DNA of 64,000 nt from an uncultured Corynebacterium sp. (GTDB lineage Bacteria; Actinomycetota; Actinomycetes; Mycobacteriales; Mycobacteriaceae). Positions 1 through 8,165 of the stretch are shown here, piece after piece; the first letter of the stretch is position 1; each line of letters opens with the position of its first letter. The position numbers were made by a program, and so were the translations under genes. The notes below the pieces were generated by a model. It had not been told where the DNA came from and made no database searches. It worked only from the letters and a program-made list of their open reading frames with translations. The stretch lies in contig NZ_CAMIGN010000004.1 in the NCBI RefSeq assembly GCF_946221935.1, positions 1 through 64,000 on the forward strand, written 5' to 3'.

Positions 1-28
1 GAGAAATAATGGAAATCAAGGCACAAGC

Positions 29-388
29 CTAGGAACAAAACCCGGGACACTTCACTGTGGCACTGAGTGCTGTCATACCTAAGCAATTAACCCAAAATTC
101 TCGCCCGAGGAAGTTTGCTCTGATGTGAGCAATGATGGCGAAGATGAAGTAGCCCAAAACCCCTACCGACACGGTTGCCGTCATCGAGTTGTTCTTGCTC
201 ACTGTTCCTGTGACTAAACCTGTCGCTGCGAGCGACTTGATTCCAATGAGCGCCCACCACCAGTCTTTGGGAAAGTTCACACCGTTGAGGCATCGGCTGA
301 TGAATTTCGGAGGCTTAATCGACATTAACGCATCCCCGGCAAGAACCGAGGCCAGCAGATAATTTCCACGGGTTGCTAAAGAGTTCAT
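29..388 (-). CDS. DoxX-like small membrane protein
   Basis: 119 aa. About four hydrophobic segments are visible: the N-terminal 'LLASVLAGDAL' region, the stretch after 'DWWWALIGIKSLAATG', 'VSVGVLGYFIFAIIAHI' and the C-terminus. The spacing and the DWWWALIGIK motif resemble the DoxX-like family of small integral membrane proteins, whose role is poorly defined. The ATG is preceded by AGAAGG at good distance. Base composition is visibly AT-richer than the genes from 1.7 kb onward, so it may be an acquired or weakly selected gene. Family assignment is by pattern only. Confidence 0.6.
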   Translation of the reverse strand: MNSLATRGNYLLASVLAGDALMSIKPPKFISRCLNGVNFPKDWWWALIGIKSLAATGLVTGTVSKNNSMTATVSVGVLGYFIFAIIAHIRANFLGREFWVNCLGMTALSATVKCPGFCS

Positions 389-601
389 TGAAGCACCTTC
401 TTAGACAATAGATAACGCGCGGTATCGCTCCTTCAACAATTTTAGTGCGCTGTCCCGAATTTTACCTCTCAGCGTTTACCCTGTTGTCATCTTTCCTGTG
501 GTGTGCGCCCCTAAATGCAGCCTCACGTTCTATCGGAATCCTGTAGATCAAGAACAGATCATGCCAAACACGAAGAACCCATCCGTGCTCCATGAGTCTT
601 C

Positions 602-1207
602 CTAAGGAAGTCGAGCTAGCACTGAAATATGAGGTCGCCTGCCTTCGGAATCACGAGTATCGACGGAGATCACTTGAAAACCCGCAGACTCCAAATAGGT
701 AACCAATCCCGCTTCCGACCAGTAGAAGGCCTCTGTGATCGCATGGCTAAACGAAACGCCCTGCTGCCCTAGGAACGCCCCGATAAGGAGAGTTCCTTTC
801 GGTTTGAGGACCCTAGAAAACTCTCTTAAAGCTGCGCGGCGTTCTTTTGGTGTCATATGGATGAGTGAATACCAAGCAAGGATCCCGTCGAATCTAGAAG
901 ATTCGAACGGCATATCCAAAAGGTTACCTGTCTCGAAGGTGGCTAGAGGAAATCGCTGGCGTGCCGAGTCAACAAATTCTGGAACTATATCGAGACCCGT
1001 GACGTCACAGCCCAAACTACGCAGGAGTTCAGTCCAATGACCTGGCCCTGAACCAGCATCAAGCAAAGGACCATGAATATTCATCCCCCAATCAGTTATA
1101 AGGTTAACGTCTAGTGGATCCATGCTGTCGACATCACCTAGCGCCGCAACGTATTCGAAAGCACGCTCTGCATATGACTGCCGCACCCGCACTTTATCTC
1201 CCATCAT
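602..1207 (-). CDS. SAM-dependent class I methyltransferase
   Basis: About 201 aa from the chosen ATG. Motif I 'LLDAGSGPGHWTELL' binds S-adenosylmethionine. It is followed by 'VTGLDIVPEFVDSARQRFP' (acidic loop), 'FDGILAWYSLIHM' and 'EFSRVLKPKGTLLIGAF', the usual order of a Methyltransf_11/25 Rossmann domain. The substrate cannot be read from the sequence. The start is uncertain: the frame is open to a TTG at 1276, two ATGs lie at 1207 and 1204, and a GTG at about 1192 follows a GGGAG. The gene stands alone in AT-rich DNA with no operon partner. Confidence 0.75.
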   Translation of the reverse strand: MMGDKVRVRQSYAERAFEYVAALGDVDSMDPLDVNLITDWGMNIHGPLLDAGSGPGHWTELLRSLGCDVTGLDIVPEFVDSARQRFPLATFETGNLLDMPFESSRFDGILAWYSLIHMTPKERRAALREFSRVLKPKGTLLIGAFLGQQGVSFSHAITEAFYWSEAGLVTYLESAGFQVISVDTRDSEGRRPHISVLARLP

Positions 1208-1276
1208 TTCTTGTTGGCTGGTATTCAACGGAGACCTAGCAGACAACGCTGCGACTGGGTAAATCAGCGACAACAA

Positions 1277-1733
1277 AGAGCTCCAATGGTAAAAATCTAT
1301 CGTGACCCATAGCGATCAAGCAGAAAGAATAGTCAGTCAACAACGCATGACCATAAAAATAGGTCTCATAGATCCAGGGTTGCCAGCGAGCTGCTAATTA
1401 CTCCAACATACAAACTGTCACATGCCGTAAGAAGGTTTTCTGCATATGTGCCATGAACTGGACTGCTTGCGCTCAACTTCATGGTGGTCGGAGAGAAAGT
1501 AATCCATATTTCGATGACTCTGGTTGTGTCAGGCACCGCGTGGGGTACCGGCCTCACGGGATGTTTACTGCACACGATAGTCATCTAGAGGCTGCGAAAC
1601 GCACACAGACGACAGGATGCAACAGACAAACTAGGAATTAAACCTAGAACGCTTCAAGCTTCATGAGGCGTATATTTGCCGAGTCCGCGCGACTGTCGGC
1701 GTAGACGGGGTCTATCAACCAGGTTAAGGATTG
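1277..1733. other. Low-coding, AT-rich intergenic stretch
   Basis: Roughly 450 bp between the methyltransferase and ppx. Short open frames exist on both strands (up to 72 codons), but none has a ribosome site, a recognisable domain or the codon use of neighbouring genes. A small inverted repeat, CTAGG-7 nt-CCTAG, lies at 1631-1647. No tRNA, IS end or clear terminator was found. It may be decayed coding DNA. Confidence 0.4.
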
Positions 1734-2669
1734 TTAGTTCGTCTGCGAACTATGGTCGAGCTGCCGGAAGATCACTCCTTCGCGCAGCGCCCACGGACAC
1801 ATGTGCAGCACATCGATATCTAGCTTGCGCATCGTCGCTTCCGCCACAAGTGCACCGGCAACCACCTGGTGAGAGCGCTCGGCGCTTACTCCCTCCAGCT
1901 CCGCGCGATCGGCGGCAGTCATGCGGGAAATAAAGGCAATCAACTGACGCAGACCAGCCTGAGTCAGCGTGCGCTTGACCCGCGGGCCTGCAGAAGAAGG
2001 CGCTGCACCTGTGAGTCGCGCCAACATTCTGAAGGTCTTAGACGTACCCACCGCCAAGTCAATATCACCGGAATCCAACAGCTTCTCCACCGGATCATTC
2101 AGCTCTTCATCGATGAATTCCTTCAGCGCAGCGATCTTCTTTTTCGACGGCGGATCAGTATCGAACCACTCGCGAGTCAACCGCCCAGCACCCAGGTTCA
2201 CGCTGCAGGCCACATCCGGATCCTCGTTCATTCCGATGGACATTTCCAGCGATCCACCACCAATATCCAGATCGCAAATCCGTCCCGCTGACCAGCCGTA
2301 CCAACGTCGCACCGCCAGGAACGTCAGCCTTGCTTCATCATCCCCCGAAAGAATCCGCAGGCGCACCCCGGTTTCCTTCTCCACTTTGTCCAACACCTTG
2401 TCGGAGTTTTCCGCTGAACGGATTGCGGAGGTGGCAAAAGGCAGCATTTCCTCACAGCGGAACTGCTCGGACATCTCCTTCGCCAATGCCACACCGTTGA
2501 GGAGCTTTTCCTGCCCTTTGCGGTTAATCGCTCCCTTGTCATCCAGGTACTCCACCAAGCGCATGGGTGTTTTCCAATTGCTCATGGGGGTCGGCGGTCC
2601 GCCGCGCTGTGCATCGACGACCACCAGATGAACTGTATTGCTACCTACGTCAAGCACACCTAATCGCAC
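1734..2669 (-). CDS. ppx: Exopolyphosphatase / guanosine pentaphosphatase family (Ppx/GppA)
   Basis: 311 aa. The family hydrolyses terminal phosphates from polyphosphate or pppGpp using an actin-like ATPase fold. Visible motifs are the N-terminal phosphate-1 loop 'LGVLDVGSNTVHLVVVDA', the middle 'DLDIGGGSLEMSIG' and 'AVGTSKTFRMLARL'. The frame is open 60 codons further upstream, but the GTG at 2669 gives the family's usual N-terminus (RLGVLDVGSNT) and lies 7 nt after a TAGGCT -10 box, so the message is probably leaderless. The length fits the short actinobacterial Ppx1/Ppx2 type, not the long E. coli enzyme. It is divergent from the next gene, as Rv0496 is next to Rv0495c in M. tuberculosis. 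Confidence 0.9.
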   Translation of the reverse strand: MRLGVLDVGSNTVHLVVVDAQRGGPPTPMSNWKTPMRLVEYLDDKGAINRKGQEKLLNGVALAKEMSEQFRCEEMLPFATSAIRSAENSDKVLDKVEKETGVRLRILSGDDEARLTFLAVRRWYGWSAGRICDLDIGGGSLEMSIGMNEDPDVACSVNLGAGRLTREWFDTDPPSKKKIAALKEFIDEELNDPVEKLLDSGDIDLAVGTSKTFRMLARLTGAAPSSAGPRVKRTLTQAGLRQLIAFISRMTAADRAELEGVSAERSHQVVAGALVAEATMRKLDIDVLHMCPWALREGVIFRQLDHSSQTN

Positions 2670-2676
2670 GCTTCCC

Positions 2677-2682
2677 AGCCTA
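2677..2682 (-). promoter_or_regulatory. -10 box of ppx, leaderless
   Basis: TAGGCT read on the minus strand, then 7 nt, then the GTG start. There is no separate ribosome site. Confidence 0.5.
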
Positions 2683-2689
2683 ATGCGTC

Positions 2690-2695
2690 TACGGT
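2690..2695 (+). promoter_or_regulatory. -10 box of the Rv0495c homologue, leaderless
   Basis: TACGGT is followed by 7 nt and GTG at 2703. This favours 2703 over the in-frame GTG at 2694, which overlaps the box. Confidence 0.45.
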
Positions 2696-2702
2696 GGAAC
2701 TC

Positions 2703-3707
2703 GTGAATGAAACGTCTATGGAAAGCGAATCTGCAACCCCCTCGACGGTCCAGCCAGAAGGCCTCAACAACGATCTGGCTACCGGCTACCCGGAGGGAAC
2801 CCCTGCCGATCTTTCCATCCGAGCCGGCCGCGAAATGCCCGCTGACCACGCACGCGAATGGCTGGAATTCATCGACCCCGCCGATTCAGAACACATTATT
2901 CAGGTAGATCTCACCTGGTTGCTGTCCACGTACCGTTGCCGGTTTGGCACCGAAGCGTGTTTAGGTATTGACGCCGAGAATCCAGACGTCGGCTGCTGCA
3001 CCCACGGAGCATTTCTCACGGATGAAGACGACCGTGCGACCCTGCGAAATGTCGCGGAAAAGCTCACCGCGGAAGATTGGCAGAACCGTCCCGCTGAAAT
3101 GGAAGAATGGGAGGCGACTGGGCGTCATAAGAAACACAGCGACTACAGCAACGACAACGAGAACACAGACGAACTCGAGCCATGGCTCGAATGGGACGAG
3201 CTTGAAAACGACGAGGGCGAGATGGAACCCGCCCTCAAGACGGTAACCACGAACGGTGCGTGCATTTTCGCTAACCGCGAGGGCTTCCCTGCGGGTCAGG
3301 GGTGTGCATTGCATGCCTGGGCGCTGCGCAACGACGTGGAACTGACTGCAGCAAAGCCCGAGGTGTGCTGGCAGGTGCCACTGCGGCGACTCGAGGACTG
3401 GGAAACGCGGCCCGACGGGGTGGAGATGCTGCGTACGACCGTCACTGAATACAACCGGCGCGGGTGGGGCGACGGCGGCGAGGACTTCGATTGGTACTGC
3501 TCCGCGGATCCGAACTGCCACGCAGGCAGCGAGGCGCTATGGCGCACCGGACGCGAGGAGCTGACAGAGCTCATCGGTGCAGAAGCCTATGAAGTCGTCG
3601 CGGCTCACTGCGCGGAACGTGAGAAGCTGGCGCAGATCTCACCGAGCGGATTCCCACTACTATCGATCCACCCGGCGACGGCGGAGGCACGGCGGCGCGG
3701 GCTCTAA
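2703..3707 (+). CDS. Conserved cysteine-rich hypothetical protein (Rv0495c homologue)
   Basis: 334 aa, function unknown. The N-terminal half has 'YRCRFGTEACLGID' and 'DVGCCTHGAFL'; the C-terminal half has 'NGACIFANREGFPAGQGCALH' and 'PEVCWQVPLRR', plus a late 'CSADPNCH'. The grouped cysteines and histidines suggest a bound metal, like the YkgJ or DUF3109 type of metal-binding protein; this is inference. A very acidic linker (about residues 115-180) separates the halves. The gene is conserved next to ppx and the senX3-regX3 locus in mycobacteria and corynebacteria. Its stop codon overlaps that of convergent regX3 within the 4 bases CTAA (3704-3707). Confidence 0.85.
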   Translation: MNETSMESESATPSTVQPEGLNNDLATGYPEGTPADLSIRAGREMPADHAREWLEFIDPADSEHIIQVDLTWLLSTYRCRFGTEACLGIDAENPDVGCCTHGAFLTDEDDRATLRNVAEKLTAEDWQNRPAEMEEWEATGRHKKHSDYSNDNENTDELEPWLEWDELENDEGEMEPALKTVTTNGACIFANREGFPAGQGCALHAWALRNDVELTAAKPEVCWQVPLRRLEDWETRPDGVEMLRTTVTEYNRRGWGDGGEDFDWYCSADPNCHAGSEALWRTGREELTELIGAEAYEVVAAHCAEREKLAQISPSGFPLLSIHPATAEARRRGL

Positions 3708-4396
3708 GCCTCGAACTTGTAGCCCAAGCCGCGGACGGTCACCAGAATCTCTGGGCGCGAGGGGTTACGCTCGATCTTGGAACGCAACCGCTTGATGTGG
3801 ACATCCAAGGTCTTGGTGTCGCCGACATAATCGGCGCCCCAGACACGATCGATCAGCTGGCCACGGGTGAGCACGCGCCCACTGTTGCGCATGAGGTATT
3901 CGAGCAGGTCGAATTCCTTGAGCGGCATCGGAACCTTCTGGCCGTCAACGGTGACAATGTGGCGCTCAACGTCCATCATCACGCGATCTTCCTGCAGTAC
4001 TAGACCATCCTCGGCTGGAGTCTCAACCTCGATTTCGCCACCGCGGCGCAGCACCGCGCGGATGCGGGCGATCAGCTCGCGGGCGAAATAAGGTTTGGTC
4101 ACATAGTCATCGGCGCCGAGTTCCAAGCCAACGACCTTGTCGATTTCGCTGTCGCGAGCGGTGACCATAATTACCGGAACACTGGAGGTCTGGCGCAGCT
4201 GTCGGCAGACTTCCGTGCCGGACATGCCGGGCAGCATTAAATCCAAAAGGATGATGTCGATGTCCTCAGCTGCGAAGGTGTCTAACGCAGTCGGGCCATC
4301 CGGGGCCATGAAGACTTCGAAACCTTCTTTCTTCAGAAGGAACGCTAGGGGTTCCGCCAAAGACTCTTCGTCTTCGACAATCAAAACGCTCGTCAC
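3704..4396 (-). CDS. regX3: Two-component response regulator RegX3 (OmpR family)
   Basis: 230 aa. The receiver domain has acidic pocket E8/D9, phospho-acceptor D52 in 'ILLDLMLPGMSG', T79 and K101. The C-terminal winged helix ends 'TVRGLGYKFEA', typical of OmpR/PhoB regulators. It is downstream of senX3 on the same strand. In M. tuberculosis SenX3-RegX3 governs the phosphate-limitation response; the same role is inferred here, and the polyphosphatase nearby is consistent. The start is GTG with GAAAGG about 12 nt upstream. A gap of about 130 bp separates it from senX3. Confidence 0.95.
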   Translation of the reverse strand: MTSVLIVEDEESLAEPLAFLLKKEGFEVFMAPDGPTALDTFAAEDIDIILLDLMLPGMSGTEVCRQLRQTSSVPVIMVTARDSEIDKVVGLELGADDYVTKPYFARELIARIRAVLRRGGEIEVETPAEDGLVLQEDRVMMDVERHIVTVDGQKVPMPLKEFDLLEYLMRNSGRVLTRGQLIDRVWGADYVGDTKTLDVHIKRLRSKIERNPSRPEILVTVRGLGYKFEA

Positions 4397-4527
4397 AGCT
4401 GCCGAATACCTTTCAAAAGAATATTTTCAAGCTACCGCCCCTATGCTAACGTCCGCGCAGGATTTAGGCTGTAGCAACCCCGAATACACGTAATTCATTG
4501 GGGGATTACCTGACGATAACCGGGCGG

Positions 4528-5832
4528 CTACCCTTCACGGCCGCGTTCTTCATCCCCCGTGGCCTTCTTGTTACTTGTAACTTCTGTATTCCCTGCAGCC
4601 TTTGCATCGTCCAGCCGCCGCTTATCGGGAATCACCGGAATCTCACCACTGGGCAGGTTCTTCGCGTTGCCCTCCTCGAATCGCGGCAGCTCCAGAGTGA
4701 AGGTTGAGCCAGTTCCGAGGCGGGACCACAAAGACACGCTGCCCCCGTGGTTGGCCATGACGTGCTTAACGATTGCAAGCCCCAGGCCCGTGCCACCTGT
4801 GTCGCGAGACCGTGCCTTATCCACTCGGAAGAACCGCTCAAAGACGCGCTTTTGATCGTCCTGCGAAATACCAATACCCCGGTCGGTGACTCGGATAACT
4901 ACCATGTCGTTTTGCACGTCGCGGGAGATGGAAACGGGTGATCCTTCGGGCGAGTAGTTGATTGCGTTGGTCAGCAGGTTGGAGACACTGGTAACCAAGA
5001 GTCCCTTATCACCCTTCACCATCACGCCGGACCGCGAATCCTTCACAATCTCGATGTTTCGCGCCTCCGCTGCGAGTCGGCAGCGATCGATCGCATCTTC
5101 AATGACCTTATCGATGCTCAAGACCTCCAGATCCGGCAGCGATTCGGCACCCTGCAACTTAGACAAGCTGATCAGCTCAGTGATCATCTGATTCATGCGG
5201 CGTACCTCAACGATCAATTTCGAGCCGAAGTACTCAACCGCTTCCTCATCGTCACGCACCGACATAAGAGTCTCCACCAGCAAAGAGATCGCCCCTACCG
5301 GGGTTTTCAACTCATGGGAGACATTGGCCACGAAATCGCGGCGTGCGGATTCCATGCGCACTGTTTCAGAGTCATCTGCGGCGTACACCACCGCAAAACG
5401 ATCATCCGCTAACGAGAGCAGCTGTACCTGACCGGCTACCGCAATAACGGGACGGTTACTGCGGCGCGGCGGCGGCAGAAAGTTCAATTGCCGCGGCTCC
5501 TGGTCGGCAAAGACTCGCTCCACCATCTTCCACGCCTCGGCATTGAGGTTTCGCTCATGCACCAGCCCGAGCTCGTGGGCTCGGGGATTCGACAGCACCA
5601 CATTGCGCTTACGGTCCACCACCGCCACTGCATCGGGCGCGGATTGAATGGTGAAGTGGAGGACCTGGGCGACGGTAGAAACACGGTTGCCCTCGAGTTC
5701 CTTTTGGGTGCGGGTATTGCGTTGAGCCTGCACTCGTTTGCGGTATACCCACATGCCGAATGCGCCGAGGCATACGCCAAAAACCAGCCCCAAAAGAACC
5801 CCGAGGGCAAGCCCAGAGGTAAGGAAATCCAA
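4528..5832 (-). CDS. senX3: Sensor histidine kinase SenX3
   Basis: 434 aa, membrane protein. One strong N-terminal membrane segment (about residues 7-29), a PAS-like region (about 55-155), the dimerisation/phosphotransfer helix with H173 in 'FVANVSHELKTPVG', then the ATPase with N box 'NLLTNAINYSPEG', G1 'DRGIGIS', F box 'FERFFRV' and G2 'GGTGLGLAIV'. Partner of RegX3. The start is TTG, 5 nt after the gpmA stop, with no clear ribosome site, so translation may depend on gpmA or start from an internal promoter (TAGTCT lies just upstream). The 30 C-terminal residues are charged and low-complexity. Confidence 0.95.
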   Translation of the reverse strand: MDFLTSGLALGVLLGLVFGVCLGAFGMWVYRKRVQAQRNTRTQKELEGNRVSTVAQVLHFTIQSAPDAVAVVDRKRNVVLSNPRAHELGLVHERNLNAEAWKMVERVFADQEPRQLNFLPPPRRSNRPVIAVAGQVQLLSLADDRFAVVYAADDSETVRMESARRDFVANVSHELKTPVGAISLLVETLMSVRDDEEAVEYFGSKLIVEVRRMNQMITELISLSKLQGAESLPDLEVLSIDKVIEDAIDRCRLAAEARNIEIVKDSRSGVMVKGDKGLLVTSVSNLLTNAINYSPEGSPVSISRDVQNDMVVIRVTDRGIGISQDDQKRVFERFFRVDKARSRDTGGTGLGLAIVKHVMANHGGSVSLWSRLGTGSTFTLELPRFEEGNAKNLPSGEIPVIPDKRRLDDAKAAGNTEVTSNKKATGDEERGREG

Positions 5833-5837
5833 GACTA

Positions 5838-6602
5838 TTACTTAGCCTGACCCTGTGCGGCGACGGCGGCAGCGCCAGCTGCTGCTGCCTCGGGATCCAG
5901 GTAGTCGCCACCCTTGTTGAGAACCTGACCATTCGCGTCAATGCGGTACACCAGCGGAATGCCGGTCGGGATGTTCAGGGCCGCAATGTCCTCATCGGAG
6001 ATGTTGTCCAGATGCTTAACCAGCGCACGCAGAGAGTTACCGTGTGCAGCCACCAGTACGGTCTCGCCGTTCTTCACCCGTGGCTCAATCTCTTCCTGGT
6101 AGTAGGGGATGAAGCGCTTGACGACATCCAGCAGGCACTCCGTGGCCGGAACCTCTGGCAGGTCGGCGTAACGCGGATCGTTGGTCTGTGCGTACTCGTT
6201 GTCAGCGTCGATAGCTGGTGGCGGGGTGTCATAAGAACGGCGCCATGCCATGAACTGATCTTCGCCATACTTGTCTTTAGTCTCAGCCTTGTTCAGACCC
6301 TGCAGTGCGCCGTAGTGGCGCTCGTTCAGGCGCCAGTCGCGAACAACGGGGATCCAGTGACGATCCGCCGCGTCGAGGGCGATGTTTGCGGTGGTGATAG
6401 CGCGACGCAGCAGGGAGGTGTACAGAATGGACGGAGCCAGGCCGGCTTCCTTGATCAACTCGCCGCCGCGAACCGCCTCTTCGCGCCCCTTTTCGGTCAG
6501 CGCTACATCCACCCAGCCGGTGAATTGGTTGGAGGCGTTCCATTCACTCTGGCCGTGACGCAGCAGAATCAGATTTCCGTGGGAATTATTTTGCTCGCTC
6601 AT
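5838..6602 (-). CDS. gpmA: 2,3-bisphosphoglycerate-dependent phosphoglycerate mutase
   Basis: 254 aa. Interconverts 3- and 2-phosphoglycerate in glycolysis and gluconeogenesis. The catalytic histidine is H16 in 'LILLRHGQSEWN'. 'RHYGALQGLNKAET' carries the substrate loop, and 'VLVAAHGNSLRALVKHL' holds the second histidine. Length matches the cofactor-dependent GpmA family. The C-terminus is an alanine-rich tail. It is the first gene of a likely gpmA-senX3(-regX3) transcript, the same order as Rv0489-Rv0491. Confidence 0.96.
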   Translation of the reverse strand: MSEQNNSHGNLILLRHGQSEWNASNQFTGWVDVALTEKGREEAVRGGELIKEAGLAPSILYTSLLRRAITTANIALDAADRHWIPVVRDWRLNERHYGALQGLNKAETKDKYGEDQFMAWRRSYDTPPPAIDADNEYAQTNDPRYADLPEVPATECLLDVVKRFIPYYQEEIEPRVKNGETVLVAAHGNSLRALVKHLDNISDEDIAALNIPTGIPLVYRIDANGQVLNKGGDYLDPEAAAAGAAAVAAQGQAK

Positions 6603-6659
6603 ACTCTCAATTCTGCCATGCTGCGCGCCTGCGCGCCCCCGGATACGGCGGTACCGTCG

Positions 6660-7274
6660 CTATTCTCCCGCTTCTGTGTCAGCTTCTTCGCCTTCGCCGT
6701 CACCGGCTAGGTCCGGGACGCTCGGGCTCTTTGCTTCGGACGCCAACTTGGAGCCCGGTGGCGGAGCCAACAACTGAACCTCTTGTTCGGAGGGCTTGAG
6801 GTGTGCAAATGCAGCGAGGTTCATCGTGGGTTCGCCGCGCGACAGGCGCCATGCCCACTCGTGGCGGATGGAGGACGCAAAACCGCGTTCCAAAATGCGG
6901 TTGAAGTCCGCATCCGCCCTCTCCAGCACTTGGCCGAGGATCTGTTGAATTTCCTCACTACTTGTATTGTCCGAAAACTGGCCGACCAGATAAATGTCGT
7001 TGTTTCGATCCAGCGTGTAGTGCACTCCATAGCAGCGACGGTTGGCGTGCAGCAGAAGCTTGTAGACCTCTTCCTGGCCTTCTTCAACGGCACGGCAGAC
7101 GAAAGCCTCCACGCGGAACATGCCATCCTGCGGGATGAAGATGCAATTCGTCTTCAGGCGCTTTTCCCCCGGCAGCACAACTACAACATTGCCATCGTTA
7201 CCGGCCGGTCCTTCGGGGACGGTGTATTCAACTTCCGCCTCGTCCAGAAGTTCACAAATCCTTGAGCGATCCAT
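6660..7274 (-). CDS. YbjN domain-containing protein (Rv0487 homologue)
   Basis: 204 aa. The core 'RVEAFVCRAVEEGQEEVYK' ... 'NNDIYLVGQF' ... 'GFASSIRHEWAWRLSRGEP' matches the actinobacterial YbjN-like family (type III secretion chaperone-like fold), always found between mshA and gpm in these genera. Biochemical role unknown. The C-terminal 45 residues are low-complexity and acidic. Start choice: ATG at 7274 gives MDRSRICELL; a TTG at 7283 lies 9 nt after an AGGGG and could be the real start. Confidence 0.85.
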   Translation of the reverse strand: MDRSRICELLDEAEVEYTVPEGPAGNDGNVVVVLPGEKRLKTNCIFIPQDGMFRVEAFVCRAVEEGQEEVYKLLLHANRRCYGVHYTLDRNNDIYLVGQFSDNTSSEEIQQILGQVLERADADFNRILERGFASSIRHEWAWRLSRGEPTMNLAAFAHLKPSEQEVQLLAPPPGSKLASEAKSPSVPDLAGDGEGEEADTEAGE

Positions 7275-7336
7275 ACGCCCCAAACTACATTTCCCCTTGC
7301 CCCGGCGCAGGTAGCTTCAGTCTTTATCCAAGGAAG

Positions 7337-7516
7337 TTACTCCCCGCGCTGGGAAAGCGCGCTCCACTTCCACCAGAACCAAGCAGCAAAAGCACTTAGC
7401 AGAACGGGAACCCAGGTCATTGCATAGTCATGTGTCATGGCAGCAACGACCAATGTAAGCAATGCGATGATCGACATGACCACCGCTTTGAGTCGTTCAA
7501 TTTTCAGGCGATCCAT
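7337..7516 (-). CDS. Small two-helix membrane protein, 59 aa
   Basis: Short gene reading MDRLKIERLKAVVMSIIALL at its N-terminus and ending in SALSQRGE. Two hydrophobic segments (about residues 12-28 and 33-50) flank a short 'THDYAM' turn; basic residues precede the first and a tryptophan-rich 'WFWWKW' closes the second. An AGGAG lies about 10 nt before the ATG, which is strong support. Function unknown. It sits between the YbjN gene and another membrane protein on the same strand, so the three may form a small operon. Confidence 0.7.
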   Translation of the reverse strand: MDRLKIERLKAVVMSIIALLTLVVAAMTHDYAMTWVPVLLSAFAAWFWWKWSALSQRGE

Positions 7517-7589
7517 TACCGAAAAACTCCTGATTCATGGTCTCCAACTATGCCTCCACCCTAACAGCGAAACCATTATCTCAACAAGG

Positions 7590-8054
7590 CTAAAACCTGC
7601 GAATTTTCCTTTGAAAAAGGTAAAGCAATACTGTTATTGAAACTACTACCTGAACGATACGCACCACAGTAATTGCGGGTAGATCTGCATGGAACGCAAG
7701 ATACGAAAAACTCACAAGACACACGCCCGCGTAGAACATCAAAATCACCCCGGCCTGCTCGCGCCGCTTTTGCAACTCCCTATACAGGTAAACGGCAGAG
7801 AAACCCCAGGTAAGAGCAACCACAGTACGGAGGATTAGTGCTCCAAGGATCACACCGCTTCGAACCCCTGGATCATCCACCCCTTCAAATGAAGAGGAGT
7901 GAGACGCAACAAAAGCATCTGCATAGCGGTGAAAGAATAGCCAACTACATAACAACGCAATAGTCGACAGTGATAATAGGATCGATACGAACCACAATCC
8001 AATGCGCGCCAAGTCGAGCGATTCCTCATTTTCCCCGTAAACATTTCCAGGCAT
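7590..8054 (-). CDS. Hypothetical four-helix membrane protein
   Basis: 154 aa. Hydrophobic segments at about residues 18-42, 68-92, 102-122 and 128-148; a short basic tail 'FQRKIRRF' ends it. No catalytic or binding motif is recognised. AGGAG stands 8-9 nt before the ATG. Its strand and spacing place it between mshA and the 59-aa membrane protein. Lower GC than neighbouring conserved genes, so it may be lineage-specific. Confidence 0.7.
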   Translation of the reverse strand: MPGNVYGENEESLDLARIGLWFVSILLSLSTIALLCSWLFFHRYADAFVASHSSSFEGVDDPGVRSGVILGALILRTVVALTWGFSAVYLYRELQKRREQAGVILMFYAGVCLVSFSYLAFHADLPAITVVRIVQVVVSITVLLYLFQRKIRRF

Positions 8055-8131
8055 TCTTATTTATCTCCTAGATAGCTTTGAGAAAGTGTAATGAAACTAT
8101 TCTTCCAATCCTTTTATGGAGATTAGCAGTT

Positions 8132-8156
8132 ATCCAGAGATGAGGTTTGTCTGGAT
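8132..8156 (-). terminator. Stem-loop downstream of mshA
   Basis: Arms ATCCAGA and TCTGGAT are perfect over 7 bp with an 11-nt loop, 10 nt past the mshA stop. There is no T-run, so it may be a terminator or only an RNA end structure. Confidence 0.35.
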
Positions 8157-8165
8157 GCTTGGCTT

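Noticed and set aside
1366..1641. Overlapping short ORFs on both strands (72 and 62 codons) left of ppx
   Set aside because: No ribosome site or domain and unusual composition; more likely decayed DNA than genes.
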